Positions 38,100-51,629 of a stretch of DNA of 64,000 nucleotides are shown piece by piece. Source of the DNA: Stercorarius parasiticus (taxonomy: Eukaryota > Chordata > Aves > Charadriiformes > Stercorariidae); NCBI GenBank assembly GCA_013396915.1, contig VWZL01002022.1, forward strand, positions 186,001 to 250,000, written 5' to 3'. The notes under the pieces are model-generated. The model saw only the letters and a program-made list of their open reading frames with translations, made no database searches and was not told the DNA's origin. The translations under genes were made by a program, and so were the position numbers. How positions within the stretch are numbered: the stretch's first letter is position 1; the number at the start of each line of letters is the position of its first letter.

Positions 38100-39147
38100 A
38101 AACACTATAAGAAACAATTCTGCACCCACAGACCAGCAGTGTGAGAGGTAATCTTGCAATGTCTCAAGGTAGATGCTGCTTTCCTCATTTTAGGACACAA
38201 ACATGTCATTAAAGTCTCAGTTTGAAGACGTGTCTCAGTTCCAAGAAAAATCGTAAAACCCAGTCCCCTGCAGGAGTTTTTAATATGATCACTAAAAAAA
38301 GATCTCTGGCGAGCTGTTAATATTTAGCTGAATTTCTATGAAACACCATTCATGAAAACTACTTTCAGACCCTCAATCACACAGAATCCAAGGTTTCTCT
38401 AAGGTGCAGCTGATTTCTTCCATCATGCATTACCTGTCCACTAATATCTCATAACTTTGTGCAACATATCCTGTCCTGAGTGCTTCAAATAGCAAGACCA
38501 ATATTCATAGCATAAAGTCAAGGATGTCATTATTATCACACTCTGTATCTTTACAAACAACTTTAATTTCCATAATGAACATGACCTCTAGGTAACAGGC
38601 ACAAAAAGGAGGTCAATTTTTTAATATGCCACCTTGGAGAGATTTTAAATAGTTCAATTTCCAAGTCTACATGATACCTAAAATACCCATATAATTTATG
38701 CTCATCTGGATTAGAAACCTGGACTGTCCTACTGATTTCCAAACACGACCAATGATCCTTTATCAAGCAGTTTTTATAATACTGTGATATCAAAGTTACT
38801 TTCCTAGACCATACTCATAATAAGTAGGCAGTTTGAAAACTACAATATGCCAAATGCTCGAAGCCCACCTCTCTCTCACCCTTATAAAGCCAGCAACCAC
38901 CTTCACCAAGCCAAAAGATGCTATAATGCACAGTCACCAACTCAAATCACATCACATTTCCTCTGGGGGAAACACATGAGGTACGCACCTCCACAATTTA
39001 AAAAAGCTCATACCTAGTAGGAGCATTACACCAGAGAATTAGATTACTATTTTAAAGGTGTTTTATTGTTTTGAATCACGTTAGAATTTAATTCAACACA
39101 AAAAGAATCCCATGTCCTCGCGCTGCTGCCACTCCCCTAGACACACA
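38100..39147. other. Unresolved region with broken minus-strand frames
   Basis: On the minus strand, several pieces in different frames have protein-like composition, for example 38563-38793 (76 codons, with SNPDEHKLYGYFRYHVDLE) and pieces around 38830-38950. They are interrupted by stops and frame changes. This could be the remains of an old retrocopy or transposon, or chance. No family is recognised. Confidence 0.3.
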
Positions 39148-39378
39148 TCAGAATCTGTGCTGGAAAATGAATTCTTCCAACAGCGTTGTCGCTAAGTTCA
39201 TCTTTCGAAACAAGCTCTCCAGAGCCTGATGTGCACTGAATGAATTCAGGTTGTTCCTCAAGTAATCATTTAAGCTTGCCAAAGACCTCTACAACCACTG
39301 CAAAAATACTCCCTGCAGCAGAGCCATCAAAATCCTCAGATTTTTTACTTTCATTTCTTGAAAGATATTATATTTAAT
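39148..39378 (-). pseudogene. Possible decayed coding segment, one internal stop
   Basis: This minus-strand frame runs 76 codons to a TGA at 39148-39150, interrupted once by TAG at 39289-39291 (codon 30). After the TAG it reads SLASLNDYLRNNLNSFSAHQ then ALESLFRKMNLATTLLEEF, a pattern of amphipathic helices. An AATAAA on the minus strand (39062-39067) lies 81 bases beyond the stop, where a polyadenylation signal could be. The TAG could also be removed if GGTTGTAG|AGGTC acts as a splice acceptor, which would make this a terminal exon. The segment and its downstream flank hold a small cluster of CpG (39079-39207), unusual in this AT-rich, CpG-poor DNA. No family is recognised; chance is possible. 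Confidence 0.28.
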
Positions 39379-42300
39379 CTAGTGTACTCAGTACTGTTAC
39401 TGAACTTATATGTGTGGAAATAAACAATCATTATGCACTAGAATAAACTCATACAGAAAATCAATAAGGGATGGAATGACCCAGCTACCAGTCGGAAAAA
39501 TTTTTTCTGAGGAAATAATTTCTTGATCATCTCAGTCCAGATCTTGACAAAATAGTTTACAAAGATGAACTTCAGAACTATGTTCACAATTCTATGAAAT
39601 AGCAAAAATCATGGATTCAATAAGAATACTGATTCTAGGGAACAAGTACCGCCCACCAACTATACACACACACACGTGCATGCACAATATGCGGCTAACC
39701 TATATTTTAGCCAACTCATTCCCCTTCTCCGGCAGATAATCTTTTTATCTCCCCCACTTCCAACTTAAGATCCTCTTTTTTCTCTTTTCTCTCAGATAGT
39801 CTTGCTGATATAATAGCTCATTAAATCTAAACCAGTTCGTTCTCAAATTGTATTTATCTTTAAGTTTGCTTTTTCTGCTTCAGACCTGAAAGACCTGCCT
39901 GACCAAATGCTTGGTTTCCTCTATATAATATACTACCTACTTACAAATTTTTCCTGGTGAGAGCAACCTCTTTCCTCTCTAAAACTTTTCAATTTTAAAT
40001 GAGCCTTATCAAAACTGAGGACCAAATCTCTTATAACTGTCATATTTTAGGGGTCTGAGTATACTGTTACTCATTCTTTACCTGATCTGTCTCAGTATCT
40101 CATTCCCTGTTTGTTGGTAGAAGTATACTGAGAAGTGTTGTGCATGGCATTGATGGCTGGTGAACCACCCCTATTATACTCTTGAAATAAAAAGGGGATT
40201 ATTGTTATTATCTAAGCTGACTTCCTGCTAATAGATGACATGGTGCATTGCCTCCTTGTTTCTGCAAAACAAGATGTTTTTGTTTGAGTTATAGTATATC
40301 TTTAGGTACCTGCCTTGTGATGACTTGGTCTATTTCATCTAACTATGGCTACTTAAAAATTGGGCATATAGTCTAAATTAGTCATGTAGGCTATCCTCTG
40401 GCTTCTGTGGGCTCTATATTCACTGGTATTATAGACTTTTCCAGAAGATGATTCAGCCCATTCTGAAATAAGTGTTTAAGACAGGTGAGACAGATTGCTC
40501 CCACAAGACTGAGAAGTTACCACCTCCCTTGGTAACTTGTTTGAGTCATTGTTTGCAACCTCACATTACAAATATTTCACTGCATTGCTGATCTGAATAT
40601 TCCAGTGTCAGACTTCAACCTTTATGTCAGCTCTTTACCACCTTATTTTTTTTTAAATTTTATTGGGAAGATACTTCTATGTAATATGCTGATAATGTAA
40701 TTTTTTTTCTTTTATTGGACTCCAAACTTTTGTTATGCTTAGGTAGAAAATTAGCAGTCTCATTTAGATGTCTGGAAACTTAAAGTTTTACAATGACTTT
40801 CAAGCTGAGTCCAGAGATTCAATAAAGTAACTCATTTTCTTCATTAAGAACACTGACCAGATGGATATATTCATGAATTAATCCTTTTAAAACCTTTAGA
40901 AATCTTTGCACAACCCTCAGTAAATTGCAACAGGAAAAAAAGGAAAAAAAGGAAATAAGAGCTAGTCCCTTTATTAAATAATGGTTTTATTCTGCTTATT
41001 TTCCAGTCCCTGCAGGCCTTATTCAATCAGTGGGAGTTTGTCCAACTTTTTTTATGGTACTTCATCCTGCTTGAAAGTATGTTGTGGGGTCCTTATCAAT
41101 TAGCTGCTTCTAACATTTTGAACGATCATTCTTGGTCTACTCTGTAGACTTCCTACTTCCATATGCCGTAAAAGTGATATTGGCAAATATCCATTTTACT
41201 CATTTGTTGGAATAGAGGGAGAATAATTGTTTAGCCTCTGATATGGGTCACAGTTTTTATTATCATTCTCAATAAATGAGCTGCATAAGGCATTGCATGG
41301 ACTACTTTCCTACCCTAGGGAAAAAATTGTATTTTATTAAAACTATTGACTTAAACTAATACATTCTAATAATGACTGCGATCCTAAACATAGTGGAACA
41401 AGAAATAGTCTCACCCATGCAGTGATACAGCTGCACAGAAATGTTTATATACAGAAGGGTTAAACAGAAAAAGTGACCAGTTTTCTACAGCAGAAATCTT
41501 GATTTACACCCATTCCAAACTTTGGCTTTCAACTGGAAATTTCAGACAAATACTGCAGTGAATGCTGTAAGAAATTCTGATACACACTGTTCATCCATTA
41601 TCAGTTTGTCTTTTTCCATTGAGATTTTATGCCCATTTCACCTTTTTGTTTGTTCTTTGCTTTAAAGGCTGGTGGAGAGGAAATGAAGCTGTGAGACAGA
41701 GGTCTGCCACAGGCTGACCAAAATGCCTGGGCTCAGCATTTTGACATACCACCATAGCAAATCAAATTGTTCTTTCTATGCTTCCTTATGTTTCGCACAA
41801 AAATGAGTTTTGCTACAACTGTGTAATGAATTCTTGCAAAACACGCAGCAAGGACCTTTGTATGTTTGTGTACAGAACTTTTTATTAAAGTTGATGGAAT
41901 TAGATGATCATAACTAATGGGAGCATTACCTATTTAGTATTTAACTGCTTATCTGTGTACCGTCTGCATTTCTCTCTTTTATCAATAAAATAAACAGCAG
42001 ATTTTTTTTGGTTGCTAACTTTCCAGCTAAAGGGATTTAGCTGAAGCACTAAAGCTGTGAAGCCCACAGGTTTACACAGCTTTAATCATCTCTGTTCTTT
42101 TCTGCTTCTCACTCTTGGCCGCAGGTATAATTCATTTAGCTTGAGGGCATTGCTCCTACTCTTTTTTAGAGTTCAAGTATACAGTCAAGATCTTTCTTTT
42201 TCTTCACTTCCGTTCTTTGAATATAGCATGGGCATAACATTTTGGGGCAGTATGGAGTAATTTCAAATAATGGACTGAACTGAAGAGCAGATGAACTTTT

Positions 42301-44689
42301 TCCTTGTATAACCTATTAGGAAGGTACACAGATTTTTTTCTTTTGATTTTTCTCCCTGCTCCTCCACCATTAGATATAAAAAGACATACATGGGACCAGT
42401 AAATAGGGCAGTCTTGAGAGATTTTTGTATTGTAGCTGCCTTTTGACTGTACATGAAAACTTCTGAGCACTTCTAAATAAGACAATAATTTCCTCATTAC
42501 AACTTGCACATTAGACTGTAACATCTATGCAAGTTTAGAGCTGGACTTGGAGAAAAGAACACTGTTCTCTAGTATAACTACTGTAGTAGTTGCATTATTA
42601 TGTGGTATTATGATGTGATTTTACTGGTGGTAACAAAAGGTGGTGATTATTTTGACCTAAACTGCTTGGGACTTCTTAAGAGTTAATGATAACAATGTGA
42701 CTGATTTAGCTTCATTCTTTGCCTCAATTTCTACATCCATTCAAATATTCACCTAGTTTCTGTGATTGTTCATTAAAACAGTACAGGTAGAGTTGAATTA
42801 CCACTATACGCTTCCTGCCATAAAAGTCATGTGGTGTAGGAAGCCTACAGAAAAAGCAACACAGGATTATCTGTCTTCTGGAATACTGTATCTGCTACTG
42901 AGGGTTACTTTGGTCCTCGCCACTATGTGTACTCCATTCAACACAGATGAAACATATAGATGGGTTTGGACACCTTTGCTGCATAATGGATCCCAGTAAA
43001 GCAATGGTTCAGCTGATGCTTATCCAAACTGATATAGTAGTATAACATCTCTAATGTTTGCAAAAATAAGTGGGAACTAGACAGTGTCTCCCTTGTACCC
43101 AGGGAATTCAGCCACTATGTAGTGGCGCCAAGTTCTTGCAGAACTCTTGCCAGCACAGGGTAGCTGGTTGCCTGCCTAGGGCTATAATATCAGTCATTGA
43201 CTAACTGAAAGTAATTTCCTTTAAGAGAGCAGCTTCCAACCTGTGCCACAGCGTATGCAGATGCTCAGCAGGAAACCTCTATCTGACCAGGATATTCCTC
43301 ACCTATGGGAGCTGCTGCAGGCTTTGCCATTGAGGATGAATCAAAAGAAGCATGATATTTTGGACTCAAGCACGGCAAGACCTCCCAATGCCCTGGACCA
43401 TGATAGCTCAACTGCAGAAGGGCTTGCAGCTCAGGCACAGAATTTTTCAGACATGTCTGTGATGTTTCTGATTGCTACACTAACCTGTTCTGTTCATTGG
43501 CAGTTTTTCTGCTTTATCAGCATCTGAGACATTCTTCTCACTCCAAGAGTTAGTCCATGCAGATATTTAATGTGTTGTTGCATTTATATATGAACTCTGG
43601 TGTGCTCTGAAGCTTAACAAAACATGAAACATTGCAGTGTGGAGCAGGAAGAGAGCTCTTGCCAGAAAACTGAACTCACACTTGAAACTGCAGCTGCACG
43701 GCCCAGGGCTCACTGCGTACTTGCTGTCCCTCAGATAAGATTCAGTATATCACTGTGACTGGCTAATTCAGGACACAGTGTAGCAAATAAATCTGAAGGT
43801 CTTTATGCTCACCTGTTAGATGTTTTCCCAAAATGGATGAGAAGTACTTTCAAGGTCAGGTTCAGCGGAGAGATGGTAGAAATTCTTCTTGTGCCTCTCA
43901 GCTACCATCTTCCAGAGCAGACCTAGTAATTGACTTCACTGATAAATCTAAATTTGCTTGTCCTCTCACTGAAGTGTTTTTTTCTTTGCTATATCATCTT
44001 TTTTTAGCAGATTAATAATCTAGGTAGTGACGGTTTAACTGTATAACCTTGTATTATTTCATGCTATTTACAGTGAATAGACAGTTAAGTACTTTCTTCA
44101 TTCTTGTAACTTTTCACTCTCTCTCCAGTTGTGTCCTGAGAGTTCAGTTACGTTTCACTGACAGCCTTTGAATCAGGGCTAGTCAACTTTCACTGGGATC
44201 TACTAGATAACTTTACTCAGGTCAGTTGTTACAGAACTCTGCTGGGTGCTTTTACGTGTGTCTGCCCAGCCAGTGAGACTCTTCATAGCTAGGAGCTGCT
44301 GTCATGTGCTGCAGCTGCTCTCTGAGTTGTTTGTTTGTTTCCCCTGATTAAAAATAAAGGTCACGTGAGTCCTTCTTCAAGCCTTCCTTTTTAATGAGGA
44401 GGAATGAAGTGGGAACTCTTCCCTCAGTCTCAATGCACCCTGAAGAAAAACTGAAGAAAGATGTGTAGCTTGCATGTACAAGAGTAAAGGGTGGTAAGTA
44501 ATAGTCAAGTGGGTAGGCGTATTTATATGGAATGCATTCAACTGAAATATCTGCAAAACGAGCAATGATGTGAATAAAATAAGAATCAATAACTAAACAT
44601 AACATTGTTTGGTAGGTCTCGCCATGCAAAGGGAGCTCTAGCTTTATTTATTCCATGACTATAAATAATTTGATACTGTTCAAAGCCAG
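39379..44689. other. Unique AT-rich DNA, no gene seen
   Basis: Long T-rich plus-strand stretches. A short CA run lies at 39664-39675, and a GGAAAAAAA-type repeat near 40930-40955. Frames at 42057-42524, 42766-42999, 43243-43527 and 44348-44629 are 60-106 codons and have no recognised features. Confidence 0.55.
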
Positions 44690-44870
44690 AACCCAGTATA
44701 ATGGGCATACATTTTTATTATCAGCCAGGGGCCTATTCCTCTAATTAGGCTTTCCTCCATTTTCAATTCATATACCAGCTTTGTTGATGGCAGCGAAAGG
44801 CTGATGCGCGTTATGGGGGGGAGAAAGAAAGAACAGAGGAAGGCGAGGCAATGAGCTAATCAGGTACTAA
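44690..44870. promoter_or_regulatory. Candidate enhancer-like non-coding element
   Basis: Dense in motifs typical of developmental enhancers: TTTTTATTATCAGCC near 44712, CTAATTAG at 44741-44748 (homeodomain core TAATTA), CAATTCATA near 44764, GATGGCAGCGAAAGGCTGAT near 44786, then GCGCGTTATGGGGGG. There is no coding frame. Composition is balanced compared with the AT-rich flanks. No conservation data were available, so this is a guess from style. Confidence 0.25.
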
Positions 44871-45239
44871 GTAAGGACTTTGCCTTGCTTTCGTCTGGGA
44901 AATGTCTGAAGGGACCTCTTCTTCATGCCACTTGGGAAGAGTATCTGAGGATACTTAAAGGCTGCCTCAGGATAAAGCATGTCCTGAAGTCAGATGAGAG
45001 ACATCTTCTACTGAAGCCACCCTATTGTTGTAATATATTCATTTTCTGTGCTTTAGTTGTGCAACTTAATCACTTCAAAGGTGATTGAGGGATATGGGTA
45101 AAGGAAGAATTACACTAACGAATGCCTGTGTAACAGAGACATTAATCAGAATTTTAGTCCGTTCCTGATTAGGGGATAAGAAAGCAAAGATTTAAGATAA
45201 ACTGCAGACATGAAAAGGAATATCTGACATTGTTGTCTA

Positions 45240-45510
45240 ATAATGTGATCAAAGGAAAAATTAGTGGAGGTGAGCAAAATTCAAAGGCTTTGTAGAGCCT
45301 GCCTGCTTTTGACTGCAGTCTCCTGCCCTCCTGCTTTCAAATGAAAAGCAGGTAGAAGAGCAATAATTGATAAGCTTGTTTTTGAAGCACTTATTTAGCA
45401 GTGATCAACAGCTCAGGTTTAATGAAACACATATAAAGTACAGGGAGTAGGGAAAGAGACTTGAATTTTTTGATTGCGCTTCTTATCAAATGCCACTGAA
45501 GTCAACGCAA
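45240..45510. promoter_or_regulatory. Candidate enhancer-like element with TCF/LEF-like sites
   Basis: GATCAAAGG at 45247-45255 fits the TCF/LEF consensus, and TTCAAAGG at 45280-45287 is a weaker form. Further along are CAATAATTGATAAGC near 45361 and TTTTTGATTG near 45465. No open frame. Function is inferred from motifs only. Confidence 0.22.
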
Positions 45511-47439
45511 TAGGGCTTGTATATGTGTATCTGCATATTTTAAAATTAAAGATAAAATCCAATAAAGTAATGGAAGTGAAACTACAATAGAAGTTGTTTA
45601 ATTTTTAAGAAAGTTAGAGGAACTTTGTCTTGAAATTCTTCAGAACAGGAGGTAGGAGAATGAGTAATAACTTTTGCTGCTTGGGCGTGTTTGCAGTGAC
45701 ATGCTGTTTGTTATTAACAAAGACAATGGGCACAGTAGCAAGTAAAATTTGCAAACTTGTTTTAGAAGCTAGTATCTCTGAGAGTTTTACTGGATTATAC
45801 TTGTCTGCATTCAGACTGATTTTTAAACTGATCAGTCATATCTACCACTAATAAATCTTACCATCCATATTTTAATTATATTAGCTAAACAGACTAAGAC
45901 CTGCTGTAACTTTTCCTTTTTTTTTTTTTTCTTAAATCTTCTTTTAAATATGTAAGTAGAAAAAATACAGATATTCTGGTAACATAAAGCAATCTCTTAT
46001 GTACAGATACAGAGCTTGAAAGCGATGAATTGTAGGTGGACCCTTATCCAAAATTTGACAGTGAGGAAGACTAGTAGGCTTTAAAATTAGTAGGGTAAAT
46101 GAGGGTCACACATGGACAAGGGGACGTATCAATCTTCTTACCAAGTAATAAGGCAAAAAAAACTGAAAATGAAGGTTTTGAAGTGGCTGATAAACCCAAA
46201 AGGAACTTGTAGCCAAGCCTTCATAAGTGGCTTTAGTGGGGTGCCCTATGCTAATGTACATTGTTCTTGATGAGTATACTGCAATTTGTCATTTTTATGG
46301 TCTTATTTAAAAATAACTTTTCAGATTAACTGGACACGTTCCTTTGAGCTACTGAAAAGTAGTTGCTTTTTTGAAATGTCAAGATAATTGGACAGTGGTA
46401 TAAAACAAACAGTAAGTCTCACTATAACTTCCTATTGTTAAGGTACCACTTGTCTAATTACATGCAGATGTATTTGTGCTCAGTGACTCATTAGTCTTCA
46501 TCAGCATACAAAGGGAAAAAGCATCTCCTGACTCTGAGCTGCCACAAATAAGGCATGTGGTATTCGCCTGCTGTGCCAGTCAGTACAAGAACTTTACTTT
46601 TTCTTTTTTTTTTTTTTAAATAAGCTTTAGGTGATTGAGTGACTTCAAGGAAAAAGGAAACTTGTCCTGAATCACTAATATTTAATTTCTTATATACTAG
46701 GTGGTACAATCTTGGGAAATGTTTAAAAATCTGCAATTTAGAAAGGAAAATTTAACACACAAAAAAACAACCAACCAAACAAACAACAAGCTGTAACTCA
46801 TTGGAAGACTGTTCCCTCCTCTGTGTAATTGCCAGATGTCAGTTCTTTGTTCCACAAGCTTTAGGTTGGTAACTTTCTCATTCAACCCCCAGCAACAAGT
46901 CTAAAGTCTTATTTCCTGCTGTCTTTTGTAAAGGTAAATCTTTCTACAGGGCAAAGTGCAACCTACTAGTCAGCTTAATCTCTTCTACTTTCACCTGCTT
47001 CTTTGCTGATCCAGGCTTCTGTGACTGAAAATACGGCCTCATTATTGTACTCTATTCAGATAAAATGTTTCCCTCTGGTTTAGGATTCTTGAGTGGGAAA
47101 ACATAATAAAGATATCCTAACAAGGCTCTACTTCCCACCCTGGTTTGAAGTTACAGAATCTGCATGTAAAACACATGCTGTGAACATCCCAATTTTTACT
47201 AATAGAAAATAATTTGCTAGAATGGGTGAATGTGGAAGAATTAAGTTATTTGAAAGGCGATGGGTTTGCTTAAAATTTTAAGGTGCTAAGTTGCAGGAGC
47301 GTATCCCACTTCAGGTTATTAGATCTGTTGACCTTAACGTCTTCGTATGATGGTTTCCTGTTTCTATTTAACTATGATTTTTGTCCTGAAGAAAAGAGAT
47401 ATTATATATGCCACTGCGTGTGTTGAATGTTTCCTTGGT
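45511..47439. other. Unique AT-rich DNA, no gene seen
   Basis: Poly-T of 14 at 45917-45930 and T-rich stretch near 46600-46617. Frames of 60-81 codons only, with no recognisable features. Confidence 0.6.
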
Positions 47440-47670
47440 GCCATTCTGTGGTATTTGCAGCCCTCTTTGACATTATCAAATGGATTGACATTTCAAATAT
47501 TTGCAGTGCTCAGCGGGTACTAATTCAGTGAAGGTGAACCATGGGTTGCTCACATAGTGGCACAGCAAGTGATGTGTGTCTATTTAATCACAGCTGCCAA
47601 AATGAGATCAAAAGGCACTGTGTTGTTAAACCCTTAAAGCTGCTGTCACAGCAGAGAGATCAGGAGGGGC
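47440..47670. promoter_or_regulatory. Candidate conserved non-coding element
   Basis: Balanced composition with motif-like blocks: CATTATCAAATGGATTGACA near 47471, TTTCAAATATTTGCAGTG near 47491, TATTTAATCACAGCTGCC near 47581 and GAGATCAAAAGGC near 47603. The 70-codon frame crossing it has no recognised domain. Inference from style only. Confidence 0.2.
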
Positions 47671-50600
47671 CCACCGCAGGAAGCAGAGTGAAGAGGAAAC
47701 TTGGACTTGCTGCTAATGCAATTCCACTGTTGTCTGTGTCTTGGTCTGCTTAAGTGGAGTTGACTAAAGGAGGACAGCTGCACACATGAACTGCACCTGG
47801 CCAAAACTCTCTCCCACGTGGATTTGCTCTGTGCCAGGAGGACCAAGAGGCATTTTCTTTAAATGCATTTGTGTTATCCATTCTGCCTTAGAAAAATGAG
47901 ACTTTTAACCTGTCTTTCAGTAGTATTTAATTTTATTAGTTTTCTCTCTGAATCAGTATTTGGTCAGCTTTCAGCTGGTGTTTTGCACTATGCTGAAGCT
48001 TCTTGCAACCCCACAGTTCAACCACAGCAGACACTCATTCACCCTGGACCAAGATCTTCCAGGTCGATTTTTCTTCTCATGTTGAGAGCATGCATTTATT
48101 GCACAGCTGCACTGCACAGTTTCTAGCCAGGAGAGGGCAACAGCATCCACCAGCTGCTCTACCAGAGCAGGAGAAGGCTTAGAATAGGTGAGGTAGATGA
48201 TGGCACAGAGGGCAAGTGGAAAGGCAGTAAGTGTTGCAGTAAGGCTGCCTATCTACTTTAACTATTCTCTAGTTATTCACGTTTTTAGAATAATTAAGCC
48301 TGTCATCTTTTCTAAGGATTATGCTTTAAATTGGCACTGGTTCTTAACATTTAGCTTTTGATTTAGTTAATATCTATTCACGGTGCTCATTAATAATGGG
48401 AAGCTTGACTTTTCAGACAGGAGCTCTTGCAGTCCTTTGCGGGTGGCTCCTCTGCCATTCCCACTTCCATTCACTAGGTATTGCTGCCCCATCCACAAAA
48501 AAAGGCTAATTATAGATCGTTGGGCTTTCTTGTGAGCCCACTATTTTGTCAGTGGACTCACTGGCTAAGGAGAAATTTCTTTACACTGAAGATGTGGTTT
48601 CTTCCCAAAGGCCACATAAATAAATACGGCAGGCAGAAAAGAAGTCAAATTAGCAAATCTTGAGCTTGCTCATTTTTAACCATGTGAATACTTTCTGCTC
48701 TGTCAGGCCGAAATATCAACTGTTCTGCAGTATCCCAAAACTATAACTAAGGTAAATCAAAGAAAATGCTATAGCCTGTGTGGGATAGCAAAATAGCCTA
48801 CAATGCAAGCTGAACACTAGCTAGATTTTTTTTTTTTTTTAAGATACAATTCTTTTACTGATGCTCCCCTGAGGAATGCTGTAAATGACATTTTTCTCAC
48901 TCTTACTCAACCTTAGAATCAAACTGACTTGCAACTATCTATAAGTATCACTCATTCTGTCATTATGCCTATATTTACAAAAAAAAAAAAGCCACCTGTT
49001 CCCATTAAGAATATTGGAATATTTATTATTTAAATTAAGAAAGATAATTGCAACCTTATTATTCCTGGGTTTTTTGCTTGATACCAAACAAGAATGTTAA
49101 TTTCAAAACTGAAAAAGTAGAGTTATCCCTCTCACCCACTAATTGTTAAACAGTGAAAAGGAAAAATGTGAAATATTACATTCAAACTATTATTTTTCTT
49201 ACTGAAATTGTTACTATGAGTAATGCCTTAGCTACAATTTACTTCACTTCATGACGGGGAATGGATTCCTAAAATTATGAAGTTCTCATGGAAATTCCCT
49301 TCCTGTGTACAGCATCAAAATTCAGGATCCTGTTGACTGAAATCAACCATGATATGTGAAGGTACATCCAAAAGAAGAATATGCTTCTTAAACTGTCTAC
49401 CAATTTCTGAATGACAATAACAATTTGATATTATGTAGAAATTTTAAACATGTTATTTCTGTCCCACGCTGTCTCTCATTTGTATAACTTTTTCATTCTA
49501 TTACCTTTATTTAGGATAAATTATTTAGCCATCATAAGACTGAATATGGCAAGTTCGCCTTCTTTACCCCCTAAATAACTGAAAAACATGTATGATGAAC
49601 ACATGCATGTTAGTTGTTATTTTCATAAACAAAGAAAAGGAAAGAAAGGAAAACACAGATATGTCTACTCAAGACATTTTCTGCAGAACCACTAGTTTGG
49701 AACTGTCTAGGAGACAAGTATTGCAGTCTTACCATTGGGGAGCCAAATGGCATTAAATGTATTAAAAAATGTGTAAAAAAAATACTGGAAACAGAATAAG
49801 TGAGTGACATCAATGAACGCTAATTTTTTTTTTTTCTGAGAATAAAATTAGAGTTTATATCTTAGCAAGATCAAACATCACACAATGAAATATCATTCTA
49901 AACAACAAAAAAAGAGTTAACCTTTCCTAAATGTTTAGTCCATGAGGCAGATAAAAATTAAGGTGACTTTCCGCACCTTGAGAGACAGGATTTGGTGTAT
50001 GCCTGTATGGCTAAGTCTGTCCTGCCAGCCTGAGGCTCTTCTATACACAAAATATATGCGCATATTTGGTTCTTACAGCAGTTTTTTGTGGTAAATTGAC
50101 ACTTCCATGCCTGAAAAGGGTCTACAGACAGGAAATGTACTCTTCGGACCACTTTCAGGCTTTCCAAAGGTATAAATTTGGATTACAGTCAAATTTCAAT
50201 GAAGGACTGTATTTGTCGTTATTTTTTATGAGTTTATTCACCTATAGGTAACTTACTTTCCTATTAGTAATTACATGAAAATGTTTTACCCAATATGTAG
50301 TCCCACAGTGTTTAAGAACCTCATGTGCCCATCACTGTGACACTAATATATTCAGATCCATCGTTCTTTAATGTATTCAGATCCATCATTATATTTAAAA
50401 GATGTTATTTCAACATGTGAAAACATGGATCAGACTCTCCCTGATATGTGATGTAGTTAGAGTCCTTAATCTACCAAAAAACCCATTATGTTTCTCCAAC
50501 AGGAGTTTTACCTTTTCTGTAAGACAGCAGGGCACCTAAATCTGGTAGCTGCTGTTAACATCCTGGAGGCTATCAGGTAACAGCAGCGCTGCATGAAAGC

Positions 50601-51603
50601 TTTTGATAAGTCTGTTGTGAAGATGGAAATTTTAGCAAAAGCATTCACTTACAGGGCTACTTCTGGGAAAAGCAAAGGTAGTCACCTGAAGCCCAGATTA
50701 AAATTCAGATCTGCTTTCTCATTTCCACCATGCAGCTGAATCCTCCCTCCTTTATTTCATGGAATGAATTGCAGCTGACCTATATTTCTCTTCCTCTGTG
50801 ATAGACAGATGCAGGTGATAAAAACAGATACGCACATTCACTTTGAGTCTGCAGAGGTTTCCCATTCAGAAGGGTTCCTTCCAAATCTGAAGAAAAGTTT
50901 GCATGCCCTGTGGGGAGAGATGAGAAAATAAATCACACTGCTAGTTCTGAGCTTTAGTAGATTTCTGCTGGGCCTGAGGAAGAAACAAGCTTCTATGAGG
51001 AAAGAGCTCTCTACGGTTTAAACAAGCATACCAGCGCTGAACCTGCTGTGGTGCAGTCATGATTATTCTGCTGCTTGTCTTGATAATGAGCACTGAGGTG
51101 GATACAACTTGCATACAAACTTGTAAAGAAGTATGCAGCTTATAATAAAATTTGACATCCAACAAACAAACACAAAAACCCCATGTAGGATGCCCAGATG
51201 AGAAGCTGGGACTGACAGATACATTCAGTACTGAAGCATCTGTGACAGCTCTTCGTTCCACTTAAATATTTCGTCAGGACTCTGTTACTGCTTCAAGCTG
51301 TATCTTGGATGTTGCTTATTTAATATACTACCACAAGTTAATAGGTGTGTTAGTGCCAGCAAACAGAAGCTCCACTGGATAATTTAACACAGAGCCCTCC
51401 ACTGAATTGCATTCCTTCAAATAATCGTGTTCCTTAACCTTTGCTAGAGCGCATAGGGATAATGATACAGAGAATGAGATAAGGCTTTCTATTTATCTAA
51501 AGCCAAATCACCTTGTTTTTAAGATCAAATATTGAAGACAAAACTTGACAGTGAAACTCCTGTGACATATGACTTCACACTGGTTGTTGGTCTCAGTACA
51601 ACA
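47671..51603. other. Unique AT-rich DNA, no gene seen
   Basis: Poly-T of about 15 near 48826-48840 and a poly-A run near 48979. Frames up to 106 codons (50941-51261, minus) have no recognised domains. A 25-bp tandem duplication at 50349-50398 is listed separately. Confidence 0.6.
50349..50398. repeat. 25-bp tandem duplication (two copies)
   Basis: TATTCAGATCCATC occurs at 50349 and again at 50374, and the two 25-base units remain similar to their ends (GTTCTTTAATG against ATTATATTTAA). It is an imperfect head-to-tail duplication. Confidence 0.8.
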
Positions 51604-51629
51604 GGCCCTGCATGATATTTTATGATCTG

